The translations under genes and the position numbers were made by a program. From Isoetes taiwanensis (taxonomy: Eukaryota; Streptophyta; Lycopodiopsida; Isoetales; Isoetaceae), in the NCBI GenBank assembly GCA_021234155.1, contig JAJEKV010000025.1, positions 12,627,654 to 12,691,653 of the forward strand: a DNA stretch of 64,000 bases. Reading direction: 5' to 3'. A model generated the notes under the pieces. The model was not told the origin of the DNA. It saw only the letters and a list, made by a program, of their open reading frames with translations, and searched no databases. Shown here piece after piece: positions 32,481-40,870 of the stretch (positions are counted from its first letter, which is position 1; every line of letters begins with the position of its first letter).

Positions 32481-32494
32481 TGGTATCAGAGCAA
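32481..32494 (+). promoter_or_regulatory. Primer-binding site, initiator-Met tRNA type (gypsy)
   Basis: TGGTATCAGAGCAA, one base after the 5-prime LTR. Confidence 0.85.
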
Positions 32495-32684
32495 TGTTCT
32501 TGGAGACCAAGGGCAAAGCACTGACCATGCTCCCAGTAGTACTAACTTGATAGGATCCTCAAACCTCGAAAAATGGGAATTTTTTTTTCTCATTTTTGTA
32601 GTATATGCTAAGCTAGTAACAGTTAAGTGAATTAGAACATAAAAAGACTAAAATTAGTGAGCCAAAACCTTCAAAAGTAGGATG

Positions 32685-32751
32685 GTCTCACACGTCGCGC
32701 CAGGACCAATAATGAAAAGTTCATTTTCGGGCTGGGCGCAACGTGTGAGAC
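32685..32751. promoter_or_regulatory. Hairpin 1 upstream of the H3-like ORF
   Basis: A 67-base near-perfect inverted repeat: GTCTCACACGTCGCGCC on the left pairs with GGGCGCAACGTGTGAGAC on the right, with ACCAATAATGAA / TTCATT towards the loop. The same sequence recurs three more times in the element. Confidence 0.75.
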
Positions 32752-32898
32752 ATTGAGACCAAAACACCTTGAAAAGTGATGAATTTTAGAAAAGTAACAT
32801 GGTAATTCGAATTTTAAGCTAAAAACTAGCTAGATTAGTATGTTACATTACTAAAAACATGCTTAGAAAGTATAAAATTTAGCATCAAAATTCACCAT

Positions 32899-32965
32899 GT
32901 CTCACACGTCGCGCCAGGAGCAAAAATGAAACTTTCATTATTGGTCTGGGGCAACGGTATGAGAC
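32899..32965. promoter_or_regulatory. Hairpin 2 upstream of the H3-like ORF
   Basis: Second copy of the palindrome, about 214 bases after hairpin 1; GTCTCACACG at the left foot and TATGAGAC at the right, with the same AATGAAA/TTTCATT centre. Confidence 0.75.
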
Positions 32966-33066
32966 CATGAGGTTAGAAATGCCTAAATTTAGCCATGTAG
33001 TAAGATAATAAGTGTTTTAGGTGACCCAAAAAGGGAGTTTGATATTTGACCTAAAAATTGCCCATC

Positions 33067-33075
33067 TATAAATAG
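33067..33075 (+). promoter_or_regulatory. TATA box of the H3-like gene
   Basis: TATAAATAG, about 100 bases after hairpin 2 and 109 bases before the MARTKQT start. The same box with similar flanks (AAAATTxxxC before, CCCCATTTC after) precedes the second ORF. Confidence 0.6.
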
Positions 33076-33175
33076 ACCTAGGACCCCCATTTCCACGTTC
33101 TTCCTTAGAAAAATGGCTCCCCCCTTGCTAAAGGCGATTTTTCGGCCGACTCTCGGATTGACGAAACCGTCAAAC

Positions 33176-34495
33176 ATGGCCCGAACCAAGCAGACCCGCT
33201 CGAGTTCCCGACCAGGCGAATCGCCCGGCGCCCATGATCCCAAAATTGATCTGAAGAATGCTTCAGGAGGCGCCTTCTTAGGCATGGCCGGTCTTCATCG
33301 GCGAGGGAGCGGCTTCGGGCGAACACCAAAGCGAAGGATCCCAAAGAGGTCGATCAAGGCGAGGTGCACTCCAACGCGGGGACGAGAGGTCCTCGACAAT
33401 GAGGAACCGGGCGTCATGCGAGAAAATTCTTGAAAGAAGTGGAGGAGGAGGAAAGGAAGAAGAAGCGGAACAAGATCGCCGTAAGAAAAGGAAGAGTAGA
33501 GGCAGCCAACTCCCGAGCCAACCATCGAGGAGCAACTCGAAGCTTGGATTCGAGAGAAGGAGGCCGAGGAGCAGGAAGAACAGAAAGAGCCGACCCTCAA
33601 TCCAGCCGAAGAGGAGGAATTAGCGGCGTGGATCAAAAAGCATGAAGCGAAGGAACGCCGCCGGGAAAAGAAGAAAAGGAAGAGGGAGGAACTGGAGGCC
33701 AAAGAGGCCGAATTCAAGAAGAAACTCAAAGGCAAAGGCGTGGCGAAACCCATGAGAAAGTTGAAGAAGACCCCTCGCACTACGGTCGTCATCCAGGAAC
33801 GGCCTCCAGACCAGCCCCCATCCTCCTCGGATGACTCAGAGGATGATGACTATAACCCCAACAATGAGGAGGCGGGTTCTTCGAAGGATCCCGCCAATGA
33901 GCAGGCAGCACCCGACCCAGAGCAGCCCGAGCAGCCGCAGAAGCCCCCACCATACCCGACGTGGGACAGAAACAAAGCGCCGCGGCCAGCCCGAGAGGCG
34001 TACGTGATAGACCCCGTCAAGGTCTATCAGAAGAAAATAAGGGAGCACAATGCCTTCATGGCGAAGTGGGAGGCGTACAACACATATTACCAGCAAAACA
34101 GGGTAAGAACTATCGAAGGTGGACATCCGACGAAGAGCCAGACTATGAAGCCGCCACCACAGAAGCCCAAGCCTCCTAGACCACCAGGCAAAAAGAGAAC
34201 CGGCAGAAAGGAGAGCGAGAGGAAAGCCCTGAGAGAGATCAGGCATTTTCAGCGTAGCTTCGGGTTCTTGATTCCCCATGCACCATTCGCCTGACTAGTC
34301 CGAGAGGTAATTCAAGAATACAACACGGAGATGCGGGTGACGGATGAGATGTTGCTGACACTGCAAGAGGCAACAGAGCAAAACTTGGTGCAGCATTTTG
34401 AAGATTCAACAGCCTGCACAGTTCATGCGAAGAGGGTGACACTCATGAGGCAAGACATGCATCTTGCTAGCCACATCAAGGGAGAGCGGCCTTAA
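33176..34495 (+). CDS. Histone H3-like protein encoded by the gypsy element
   Basis: The ATG at 33176 starts Met-Ala-Arg-Thr-Lys-Gln-Thr, identical to residues 1-6 of canonical H3 after Met. The same frame ends with an H3 fold: Ala-Leu-Arg-Glu-Ile-Arg-His-Phe-Gln-Arg-Ser (34226 on) and Leu-Val-Arg-Glu-Val (34295), then Leu-Gln-Glu-Ala, Phe-Glu-Asp-Ser, His-Ala-Lys-Arg-Val-Thr-Leu-Met and Gly-Glu-Arg-Pro before TAA. From H3 position 47 to the end there are exactly 89 codons, as in H3, with no loop-1 insertion. About 300 extra residues lie between: Lys/Glu coiled coil, an acidic Ser-Asp-Asp patch (33830), Pro-rich and basic parts. Breaks: a local frame disturbance at 33430-33510 that restores frame, and TGA (34292) at H3 Arg69. 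An in-frame ATG at 33113 would mask the tail. Confidence 0.85.
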
Positions 34496-34639
34496 AATTT
34501 TGTAAATAACAGAAAATTTTTTGTCAATTTAAAGAGTTTTGGACTAAATGGCATGTGAAATCTTGTTTAATTAAGTTGAGTTAGTAAGTTTTAGCTTTTG
34601 TCTTAGTCAAAACAGACATCCTAGGCCAATTGAGAGGAT
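34496..34639. other. Spacer after the H3-like ORF
   Basis: AT-rich, non-coding; probably the 3-prime UTR of the H3-like gene. No canonical animal-type histone 3-prime stem-loop is seen. Confidence 0.4.
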
Positions 34640-34703
34640 GTCTCACCGCGTTCTTGAGGACCCAAATGAAAAGTTCATTATTGGTGCGGGCGCAGCGTGA
34701 GAC
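34640..34703. promoter_or_regulatory. Hairpin 3 upstream of the second ORF
   Basis: A further copy of the palindrome (GTCTCACC...CGTGAGAC with CAAATGAAAAGTTCATTATTGG in the centre), 145 bases after the H3-like stop codon. Confidence 0.75.
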
Positions 34704-34838
34704 CATGCCCCAAAAAGTGCCCAAAACAGCTCCAAATAGACCAAATAAATAATTCAATTCTGTCTAACTCAATGAGTCCAAAGTAATTAGATCCTTATAT
34801 CACCCAAATTAGACAAGTTTAACCCATTTAGAGCCAAT

Positions 34839-34904
34839 GTCTCACATCGCCGCGGGGCCCAAAAATGAAAAGTTCATTATTGGTGCGAGGCAACGATGTG
34901 AGAC
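34839..34904. promoter_or_regulatory. Hairpin 4 upstream of the second ORF
   Basis: Fourth copy (GTCTCACATCG...CGATGTGAGAC); both feet pair perfectly for 11 bases. It lies 199 bases after hairpin 3, the same spacing as in the first pair (214). Confidence 0.75.
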
Positions 34905-35097
34905 CTCTCGGCAAATTCTCCACCATGCCACATCCAAATGACCTCTAGTTTATTGCAATAGGTTCATTAGCTAATCTTAGCATGCTCAAACCCCAAAAAG
35001 TAGTCTTCAAATCCTCATTTAGACCTCCTAATAGGTCGGGAATTGCCCAACCCCAATAAAATTCTAAGTCATCCAAAAATTAGGGTTTTCCCTTCTC

Positions 35098-35106
35098 TAT
35101 AAATAG
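35098..35106 (+). promoter_or_regulatory. TATA box of the second ORF
   Basis: TATAAATAG followed by GTCCCCATTTC, matching the arrangement before the H3-like gene. The nearest ATG is 122 bases downstream (35220), a spacing like that of the H3-like gene. Confidence 0.6.
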
Positions 35107-35219
35107 GTCCCCATTTCTCACTTAGCACCCTACAAGTTTGCTCTTGACCTTTTAGGCGATCTTTCAAACCCCCCGAGGCACTTTTGCATTAGTTTGATAG
35201 TCTCATCTTCCCTAGATCC

Positions 35220-36743
35220 ATGGCAATAGCGACTTGAGGCGATGGTACGGCGCCGGTGCTCATCTTTGCCGGCCGTGTCAATGACATTTTCGAGTCTTCG
35301 GAGAGATTGATGTCCAAAGCAACCTTGCACTAACGCCAAATATATAGCGTTTTTGGCTGACTTCCAAGCTAGGGTAGGTCGGTCCCTAGTCACCCGACTT
35401 CCCCTTGCCTCAGCTATTTCGTTCCCGCCCATCCCTACAAGCGGCCTTGGGTGATGTCCCTAACATTGCCAAATATTTGACCAACAAAGCGCGAGAGGTT
35501 ACCCAGATTACATGGTCCCGGCGGTTAGCGGGGCCAAGTACTTTTCCTACACCGCCGCCTTGGCCATATTCCTTTCCCACCGTCTTTGAAAACCCAATGG
35601 GGAAACCTCTATTCCTCCCATGGAAGTGGACCCCATAGCATCCTCGGCCGATGAGAACAGGATGCTTTTTTGCGGCATCAACCCAAGAGCGGGGAAGAAA
35701 GAAGAAGAGGAATCGGACGAGGAAGAATATCTGAGCTTCGACCCGGAAAGAAGAACGGCGGCAGCGTAAGAGGAGCTACACAACCCGGCGAAGCCGCCCG
35801 GACCCTGAGTCGCTCCCCACTGGGGCTAGGCATCACAAGCCTAGCCCCCCATCATCATTGACGGTGAGGAGTTCCTACTCCTCACCGACATCGAAATCTC
35901 CCGAATGCGGGGAGAGGGAGTTCGGCTTGATGAGTTCTTGCACCAATCTGCGGCAAAGATCGGACTTGGGCGACTTCATCGTCCCCGGGAGTCTCCGGAC
36001 TTCCCGCTTCAAGTGAGGGAAGCCGGCACCTATCTGAGAGTCGACCCGGACATTCAAGCCTACACCAACATAAGGCAAGTAATGGAAGCTCGAGAACGCC
36101 ATCGGGGAGGAGTTCCAGGCCATCCGAGAACGGATGGGGATCCGTGGCAAGACCACGAGCATTTTGATCTTAGAAGCTCGTCGACACCAGCTTCGCACAA
36201 GAGGAGCGAGGAATCGACATCAGGGCGAAGTCGACTTCGACAATTAGAGACTACCAAGAAATGACTGAGGTAGAGGTCGATGAATCTGCCCGGAAGGCAT
36301 AGAGCGGGAGGGCAAGCGGTGGAGAGTCATCGGCAACACACAACAATTGCAATTGAGGTACTACCTTCCCCTTTCTCTTTGGATGGAAGAATAAGCGGTA
36401 ATACCGCAAATTCAGTCCCCGTAGGCGAAGAAGGAGTGTTTATGCTCATTGCACTCTCGGCGGCTTTGGCATGCACGCTCGAATAGTCGCAAACGTCGAC
36501 TATCTTTGTCTTAGTCAAGAGAGCGTGGCCATCTTCGACTTAGCGTGCCCCACCGAAGCCCAGCGGGGAAGATTGGCAGTAACCGCGGCCTACACCTCCG
36601 ATCGCAGGGTGGAAGAGTTGGTGACAGCCTTGCAGGGTGGGTCATCAACAAACGTCCTCAGGAACTTGGGACGCTCAATAGGAACGGCCCAAGTTAAGGA
36701 GTTCCTTGAAGATAACCCATCCTACCGGCGATTTCAAGAATAG
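35220..36743 (+). pseudogene. Second private ORF of the gypsy element, unrecognised, frameshifted
   Basis: No single frame stays open, but a protein can be followed through frame changes: Lys-Tyr-Ile-Ala-Phe-Leu-Ala-Asp-Phe-Gln-Ala (35340), Asn-Ile-Ala-Lys-Tyr-Leu-Thr-Asn-Lys-Ala (35465), an acidic Lys-Glu-Glu-Glu-Glu-Ser-Asp-Glu-Glu-Glu patch (35700), Ile-Ile-Ile-Asp-Gly-Glu-Glu-Phe-Leu-Leu (35850), then a last 90-codon frame (36471-36743) with Asp-Tyr-Leu-Cys-Leu-Ser and Phe-Leu-Glu-Asp-Asn-Pro-Ser-Tyr-Arg. Many breaks fall at CAG/CTG/CGG. It shares promoter module and spacing with the H3-like gene, suggesting parallel expression. I do not recognise the family; it is not a histone as far as I can see. 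Confidence 0.5.
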
Positions 36744-36897
36744 TTAAACTCTTGATCCCGGAGGCTTTGTATTAAGATATTATATAATATAAGTATAATT
36801 TCTTTTGCACTTTAAATGTTTGTTGATGTATCTTATTCCGCAACTATACCAACAACACATATAATGCAAGAGAACAAATAAAACTAACCGTACAACC
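36744..36897. other. Spacer before gag
   Basis: AT-rich sequence with TATTATATAATATAAG around 36780 that could hold another promoter, but no hairpin of the type upstream. Confidence 0.4.
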
Positions 36898-38110
36898 ATG
36901 ACCTACTTGTGTATGCAGCTAGAGGCCCGGGCTCGGGAGCGACAACTTCGAGACCATAGGGAAGAACAGACTCCGCCCAAGCCACCCCCGGCAAGGAGCC
37001 TGTATGAAGCATTTGGTGCCATGACCCCGGAGGAGGAAATGTCGCAGATGAGAACGGACCTCGAGCAGATAAAGGCTCTCTTAGCGGCACAAGGAGGAGT
37101 TGGCTTAGATGGCAGTGTCCAGTTACCCGAAGCACCACCTCAGAAGACGAAGAAGGACAAGAGGAAAGAGCAAGAGAAGGAGGTCCCCGATCGGAATCCT
37201 CCCGAGCTCAAGCTCGGATTCGGACTCAACTCGAAGAAGAGGAAGAGCGGAGTCTTGCGAGCGAAGGGGCAACCCGCAAGGAGGCGAGGACCTCGGACTA
37301 TCGGAAAAAGGTAGACTTCGGCATTGGGAAGCGTATGGAAGGCCGGAAGCTCGAGCAATTCTCGAGGCGAGAACAGGTCGGGCATGGAGGCGAGAAACTT
37401 GGCTCGATGAGATGGCGAGTATGGTAGTACGCCTATGGAGCGAGGGGATGGTTCGCGAGGTTTGAAAGTTTGCTAAAGCTTTCAAAGCGCCATTCGTCCC
37501 AAAGGAACACAAGTCCAACATGATGCAGCGGTTTACCGATTGCGGCAAGGCAACAAATCAGTCAAAATATCTGAGAGGAATTTATCACGGCTAAGGCTTT
37601 ATGTACCAAAGTTGAGCGAAAAGCACGGTGGAGAGCTATATTGAAGGATTGAATGAGGAGATCACATAAGCTTGTAAGGGCAATAAACCCCAAGGCGATG
37701 TCGGAAGCGAGAATCTAAGGCAATAAGCTTGCAAGGAGCGGGGCCTCCGAGCAGTGGCAGGAGGCGGCGGTAATACAGGGATAAAGGCAAGGCAACAGGG
37801 GAGTTATAGCCTAGAGCGGCCGGACCCGAGGTCGGCTAAAAGCCCCATATAGTAGCAACCATGGGAAGCAACAGGAAAAAGAAGCGAGTGTCCTTCAAGG
37901 ACAAGCGAGGAGGGGTCAAATTACTCCAAAGCGGTCACGGTCCTTCTTGCAAGCCATGCCCAAGGAGAAGAGGCAGGGAGTGCATAGAGAAGCGGCTTCA
38001 AGGGGACCCGCGGGGGCGGTGAGCCCCGCCGTCATGAGCGCGGCACTAAGCGGAGTTGGGTGGATGGGACACTCAGGTCGGCGGCAGCAGGCCAGGCAGC
38101 CCGCGACTAT
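36898..38110 (+). pseudogene. gag of the H3-carrying gypsy element, frameshifted
   Basis: An open N-terminal part (138 codons) contains an Arg/Glu-rich helix, then Met-Thr-Pro-Glu-Glu-Glu-Met-Ser-Gln-Met-Arg and a Lys-rich segment. Next in another frame is a Gag-like core: Met-Val-Arg-Glu-Val, Phe-Ala-Lys-Ala-Phe-Lys-Ala-Pro-Phe (37470), Lys-Ser-Asn-Met-Met-Gln-Arg-Phe (37510), and Tyr-Ile-Glu-Gly-Leu-Asn-Glu-Glu-Ile (37640), corresponding to the conserved Tyr-x-x-Gly-Leu helix. No clean CCHC zinc knuckle can be read, probably because the 37700-38100 stretch is badly disrupted. Role: capsid. Confidence 0.6.
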
Positions 38111-38188
38111 ATTCCGAGGGTGAGTGTCATATCTTTGCCGCCATAGATCTGAGAACAAGCGAGAGAACCAAATATAAGGTAATTTCTG

Positions 38189-38488
38189 ATGGGGAAGGCC
38201 AAGGCCAAGTCTTTCATAGTCCCGATAGACTCAAGAAGTAGCCACAACTTTGCATCCCCAAGAATGGTTGAAATGTTGAAGTTGAAACCATTAAAAGTCA
38301 AACCAAGGCCTGTAATCTTAGCAAGTGGGGCGATGGGCAAACAAAGGGCAAGAGGATCAACCGACATCAACTTGCGAGGATTAATATCGGATAGGCGGAA
38401 GTCATGGGGATTGGCAAGTCGACTTGATCATAGGGATGGAGTATCTTGGACCAGCGGGGCCATCATTTATTGTGGAAGCGGAAGGTGA
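38189..38488 (+). pseudogene. Protease of the H3-carrying gypsy element
   Basis: A 99-codon frame with Ser-Phe-Ile-Val-Pro-Ile-Asp-Ser-Arg-Ser-Ser-His-Asn-Phe-Ala-Ser (38205-38250), the retropepsin site in which Asp-Ser-Gly has become Asp-Ser-Arg, followed by Val-Ile-Leu-Ala-Ser-Gly. The second half is out of frame with the rest of pol. The Gly-to-Arg change may be real or a consensus error. Confidence 0.65.
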
Positions 38489-38879
38489 CCTTCTAGCGCC
38501 CGGCGGCTAGATAATGAGATCCGCAGGTATAGAAGTTGTTCCCATCATGCGGTGCATGTCTAGTAAATGGATGCTCAAGTGCATCAAGAAGCGAGCATGT
38601 AGCATACATCTTCAAGCTTGAGATTGAAGAGCCGGTCGAGAAAAGAAAGCAAAGAAGCCAAGGTGCTCATCGAGGTTGCCCAAGCAAATAGCTAAGTTGA
38701 TCACGGGTTCCACGATCTCTTTCCGGATGAGATCGAGCACCTCCCTCCCTCCTTATAGAAATCGAGTGTGAGATAGCTTTTCGAACCGGGGAATGAACCG
38801 ACAAGCAAGGCTCCATACGAGAATGACAGGGGCTGATGGAGCTAAAGAAGCAATTGCGGGGAGTTGCTTTCGACCTAGG

Positions 38880-39648
38880 CTTCATCCGGACCTAGTGTCT
38901 CGCCATTTGGAGCACCCATTCTTTTTATCAAGAAGAAGGATGGCGGTTTGAGGATGTGCATAGACTATAGGCGGTTGAATAAGCACACCATCAAGAACAA
39001 GTATCGCTCCCGGATGGATGACTTGATGGATCAGCTCAAAGGGGCAAAAGTCTTCTCAAAATTGACTTAAGGTCAGGCTATCATCAGATCCGGATAAAGG
39101 AAGAAGATATTCATAAAACCGCCCCTTGAAGCGCGATGCGGGCACTATGAGTTCCGCGGTAATGCCTTTAAAACATCGAGCGCCCGACAACGTTCATGAG
39201 GCTCATGAGCGACATCTTGAGGGAGTTCTTAGACACCTTTGTGATAGTATTCTTTGATGACATTTTGGTGTATAGCGAGATCCCTTGAAGAACACGTACA
39301 ACACTTAAGGAGAGTCTTTGGAGAAGTTGAAGAGGCACGGTTATGCATGGGGTTGTCGAAGTGCCACCGCCTTGGAGAAGGTGGAATACAGGTCATGTGA
39401 TCTCGGCGGAAGGAATCTCGGCGGATCCCGCCAAGATTGAAGCGGTGATTCGATGGCCAAGCACCGAAGAACGTCCATGAGGTCGAAGTTTTCTTGGCCT
39501 AGCGAGGTACTCAGGAAGTTTGTGAAGAACTTTGCAAAGATAGCAGCCCCACTAACGAGACTTGGCGAAGGCGAGAAAAGGTGAAAGATTGGGCAGATCA
39601 TTGGCACAAAGAAGCCCAAAGCGGGGTTTGAATTGAAGAAAGCTTTTG
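38880..39648 (+). pseudogene. Reverse transcriptase of the H3-carrying gypsy element, frameshifted
   Basis: Blocks visible in order: Gly-Ala-Pro-Ile-Leu-Phe (38910), [16 protein letters not shown] (38930-38980), [12 protein letters not shown] (about 39060-39095), Phe-Phe-Asp-Asp-Ile-Leu-Val-Tyr (about 39250-39275, the catalytic Asp pair), and Gly-Leu-Ala-Arg-Tyr (about 39500). One-base shifts separate them. It copies the element RNA into DNA. It breaks off at the fold-back insertion after Lys-Lys-Ala-Phe-Val (39648). Confidence 0.75.
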
Positions 39649-40494
39649 TCACATTTAAAGTGCGGGCGGGGACTCGAACCCACTACCTCTGGAGGTGGTA
39701 GCCATGCAACCCTAGCAGAAAGGCCACGATGATTTGGGCCGAAACCAAATCCTGCGCTCGGACACGATAGTTAATCGTCACACTATCACTCCCCTCAAGG
39801 CCCCCCCTCCTTGAAGGCTTGCAGCGGGGGTGGGGCGGACCCAGGCTTCGATCTGCAAGGGGCGAACAGGGAGTGTGGCGACAACCATCTGGACCCCCAA
39901 CCCTATTACGAGTTGCCCACATCACTGGGGTATGAGTGCGTTCAAATCATCTTGTCACATTTAAAGTGCGGGCGGGACTCGAACCCACTACCTCGGAAGT
40001 GGTAGCCGTGCGGCCCTAGCAGAAAGGCCCCACGATGATTTGGGCGAAAACCAAATCCTGCGCTCCAGACCGATAGTTAATCGCCACACTATCTTTGGGG
40101 CGTGTGATTTGGTTTCGGCCCAAATCATCGTGGGCCTTTTTGCTAGGGGGTCCCACGGCCGGTAGTGGGTTCGTCCCGATCCGCACCCTTAAATGTGACA
40201 AGATGATTTGGACAACTCATGCCCTAGTGGTGTGGGCAACCCGTAATAGGGTTAAGGGGTCCAGATGGTGGTCATCACACTTCTGGAGTTCGGTCCTTGC
40301 GTATCGAGTTCGTCCGCTTTAATCCCGGTTACCCGCCTTCAAGGAGGGGGCCTTGAGGGAGGATTAGTGACGTTAACTATCGTGTTCGAGCGTGTGATTT
40401 GGTTTGCTCGTCCAAATCATCGCGGCCTTTGCGGTTAGGCTGCGCCTACCACTCCAGGTAGTGGGTTCGAGTCCCGCCCGACCCTTAAATGTGA
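39649..40494. mobile_element. Fold-back palindromic element with tRNA-like B boxes
   Basis: Arm 39649 to about 40094 and arm about 40103-40494 are reverse complements with some indels, giving an almost uninterrupted 0.85-kb palindrome. Each arm holds two copies of an about 130-base unit (GATTTGGTTTCGGCCCAAATCATCGTGGCC ... GGTAGTGGGTTCGAGTCCCGCCCGC) around a middle segment. The GGTTCGAGTCC string, four times (two per arm, one damaged at 40164), matches the tRNA B box. AGCTTTTG before and AGCTTTG after the element look like a short imperfect target duplication. It interrupts pol between RT and RNase H. Candidates: a fold-back DNA element or an inverted SINE dimer. No coding capacity. Confidence 0.65.
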
Positions 40495-40870
40495 TAGCTT
40501 TGACAACCGCCCGCCTTGACCCCCGCGACCCGAGAGAAAGGGCAAGTTGGTGGCGGCGAGGCGCGTAAAGTAAGATAACCCTGGCGCAATGCTCATGCGG
40601 GAGAGCGGTAATAGCGTATGATTCCGGGAAGATGAGCGGCCGAAAACGCTACCCGGCCTTACGATCAAGAATTGCTTGCGGTTGTCGGGGCATTAAGAAT
40701 TTGGAGGCACTATCTCTTGGGAAGGAAGTTCCAATTGGACCTGAGATCATCGAGCCTCCGGTATGTATTCGCAACCACACCTTAACACGGCGGCGAAGGT
40801 GGATGGAGTTCCTCGAAGAGTATGACTTTGATATAGTCTACAAGCGGGGAAGCTCAATGTGGTAGCGGAT
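40495..40870 (+). pseudogene. RNase H of the H3-carrying gypsy element, frameshifted
   Basis: Reading resumes after the fold-back element. The N-terminal half is badly scrambled; the C-terminal part reads Arg-Arg-Arg-Trp-Met-Glu-Phe-Leu-Glu-Glu-Tyr-Asp-Phe-Asp-Ile-Val-Tyr-Lys-Arg-Gly (40790-40850), then Asn-Val-Val-Ala-Asp-Ala-Leu-Ser-Arg (40855-40885), the standard end motif of gypsy RNase H. Confidence 0.7.

Noticed and set aside
33176-33196. MARTKQT as a chance N-terminus
   Set aside because: Chance would be plausible for the heptapeptide alone, but the same ORF ends in a full-length H3 fold, so the tail is part of an H3-derived protein.
33295-33792. 165-codon minus-strand ORF opposite the H3-like gene
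   Set aside because: Ser/Phe/Leu-rich complement of the Lys/Glu-rich coiled-coil region; a composition shadow.
33176-34495. The H3-like protein as a centromeric CENH3
   Set aside because: CENH3 proteins have a longer loop 1 and a divergent tail. Here the fold has the canonical H3 length and the tail starts ARTKQT, so a canonical or variant H3 origin is more likely, although LMRQD resembles CENH3 locally.
37123-37548. 141-codon minus-strand ORF opposite gag
   Set aside because: Leu/Ser/Arg-rich complement of a charged gag region; no motif.
39655-40480. tRNA genes
   Set aside because: The GGTTCGAGTCC boxes look tRNA-like, but no cloverleaf with acceptor and anticodon arms can be built around them, and they occur in an inverted repeated element.
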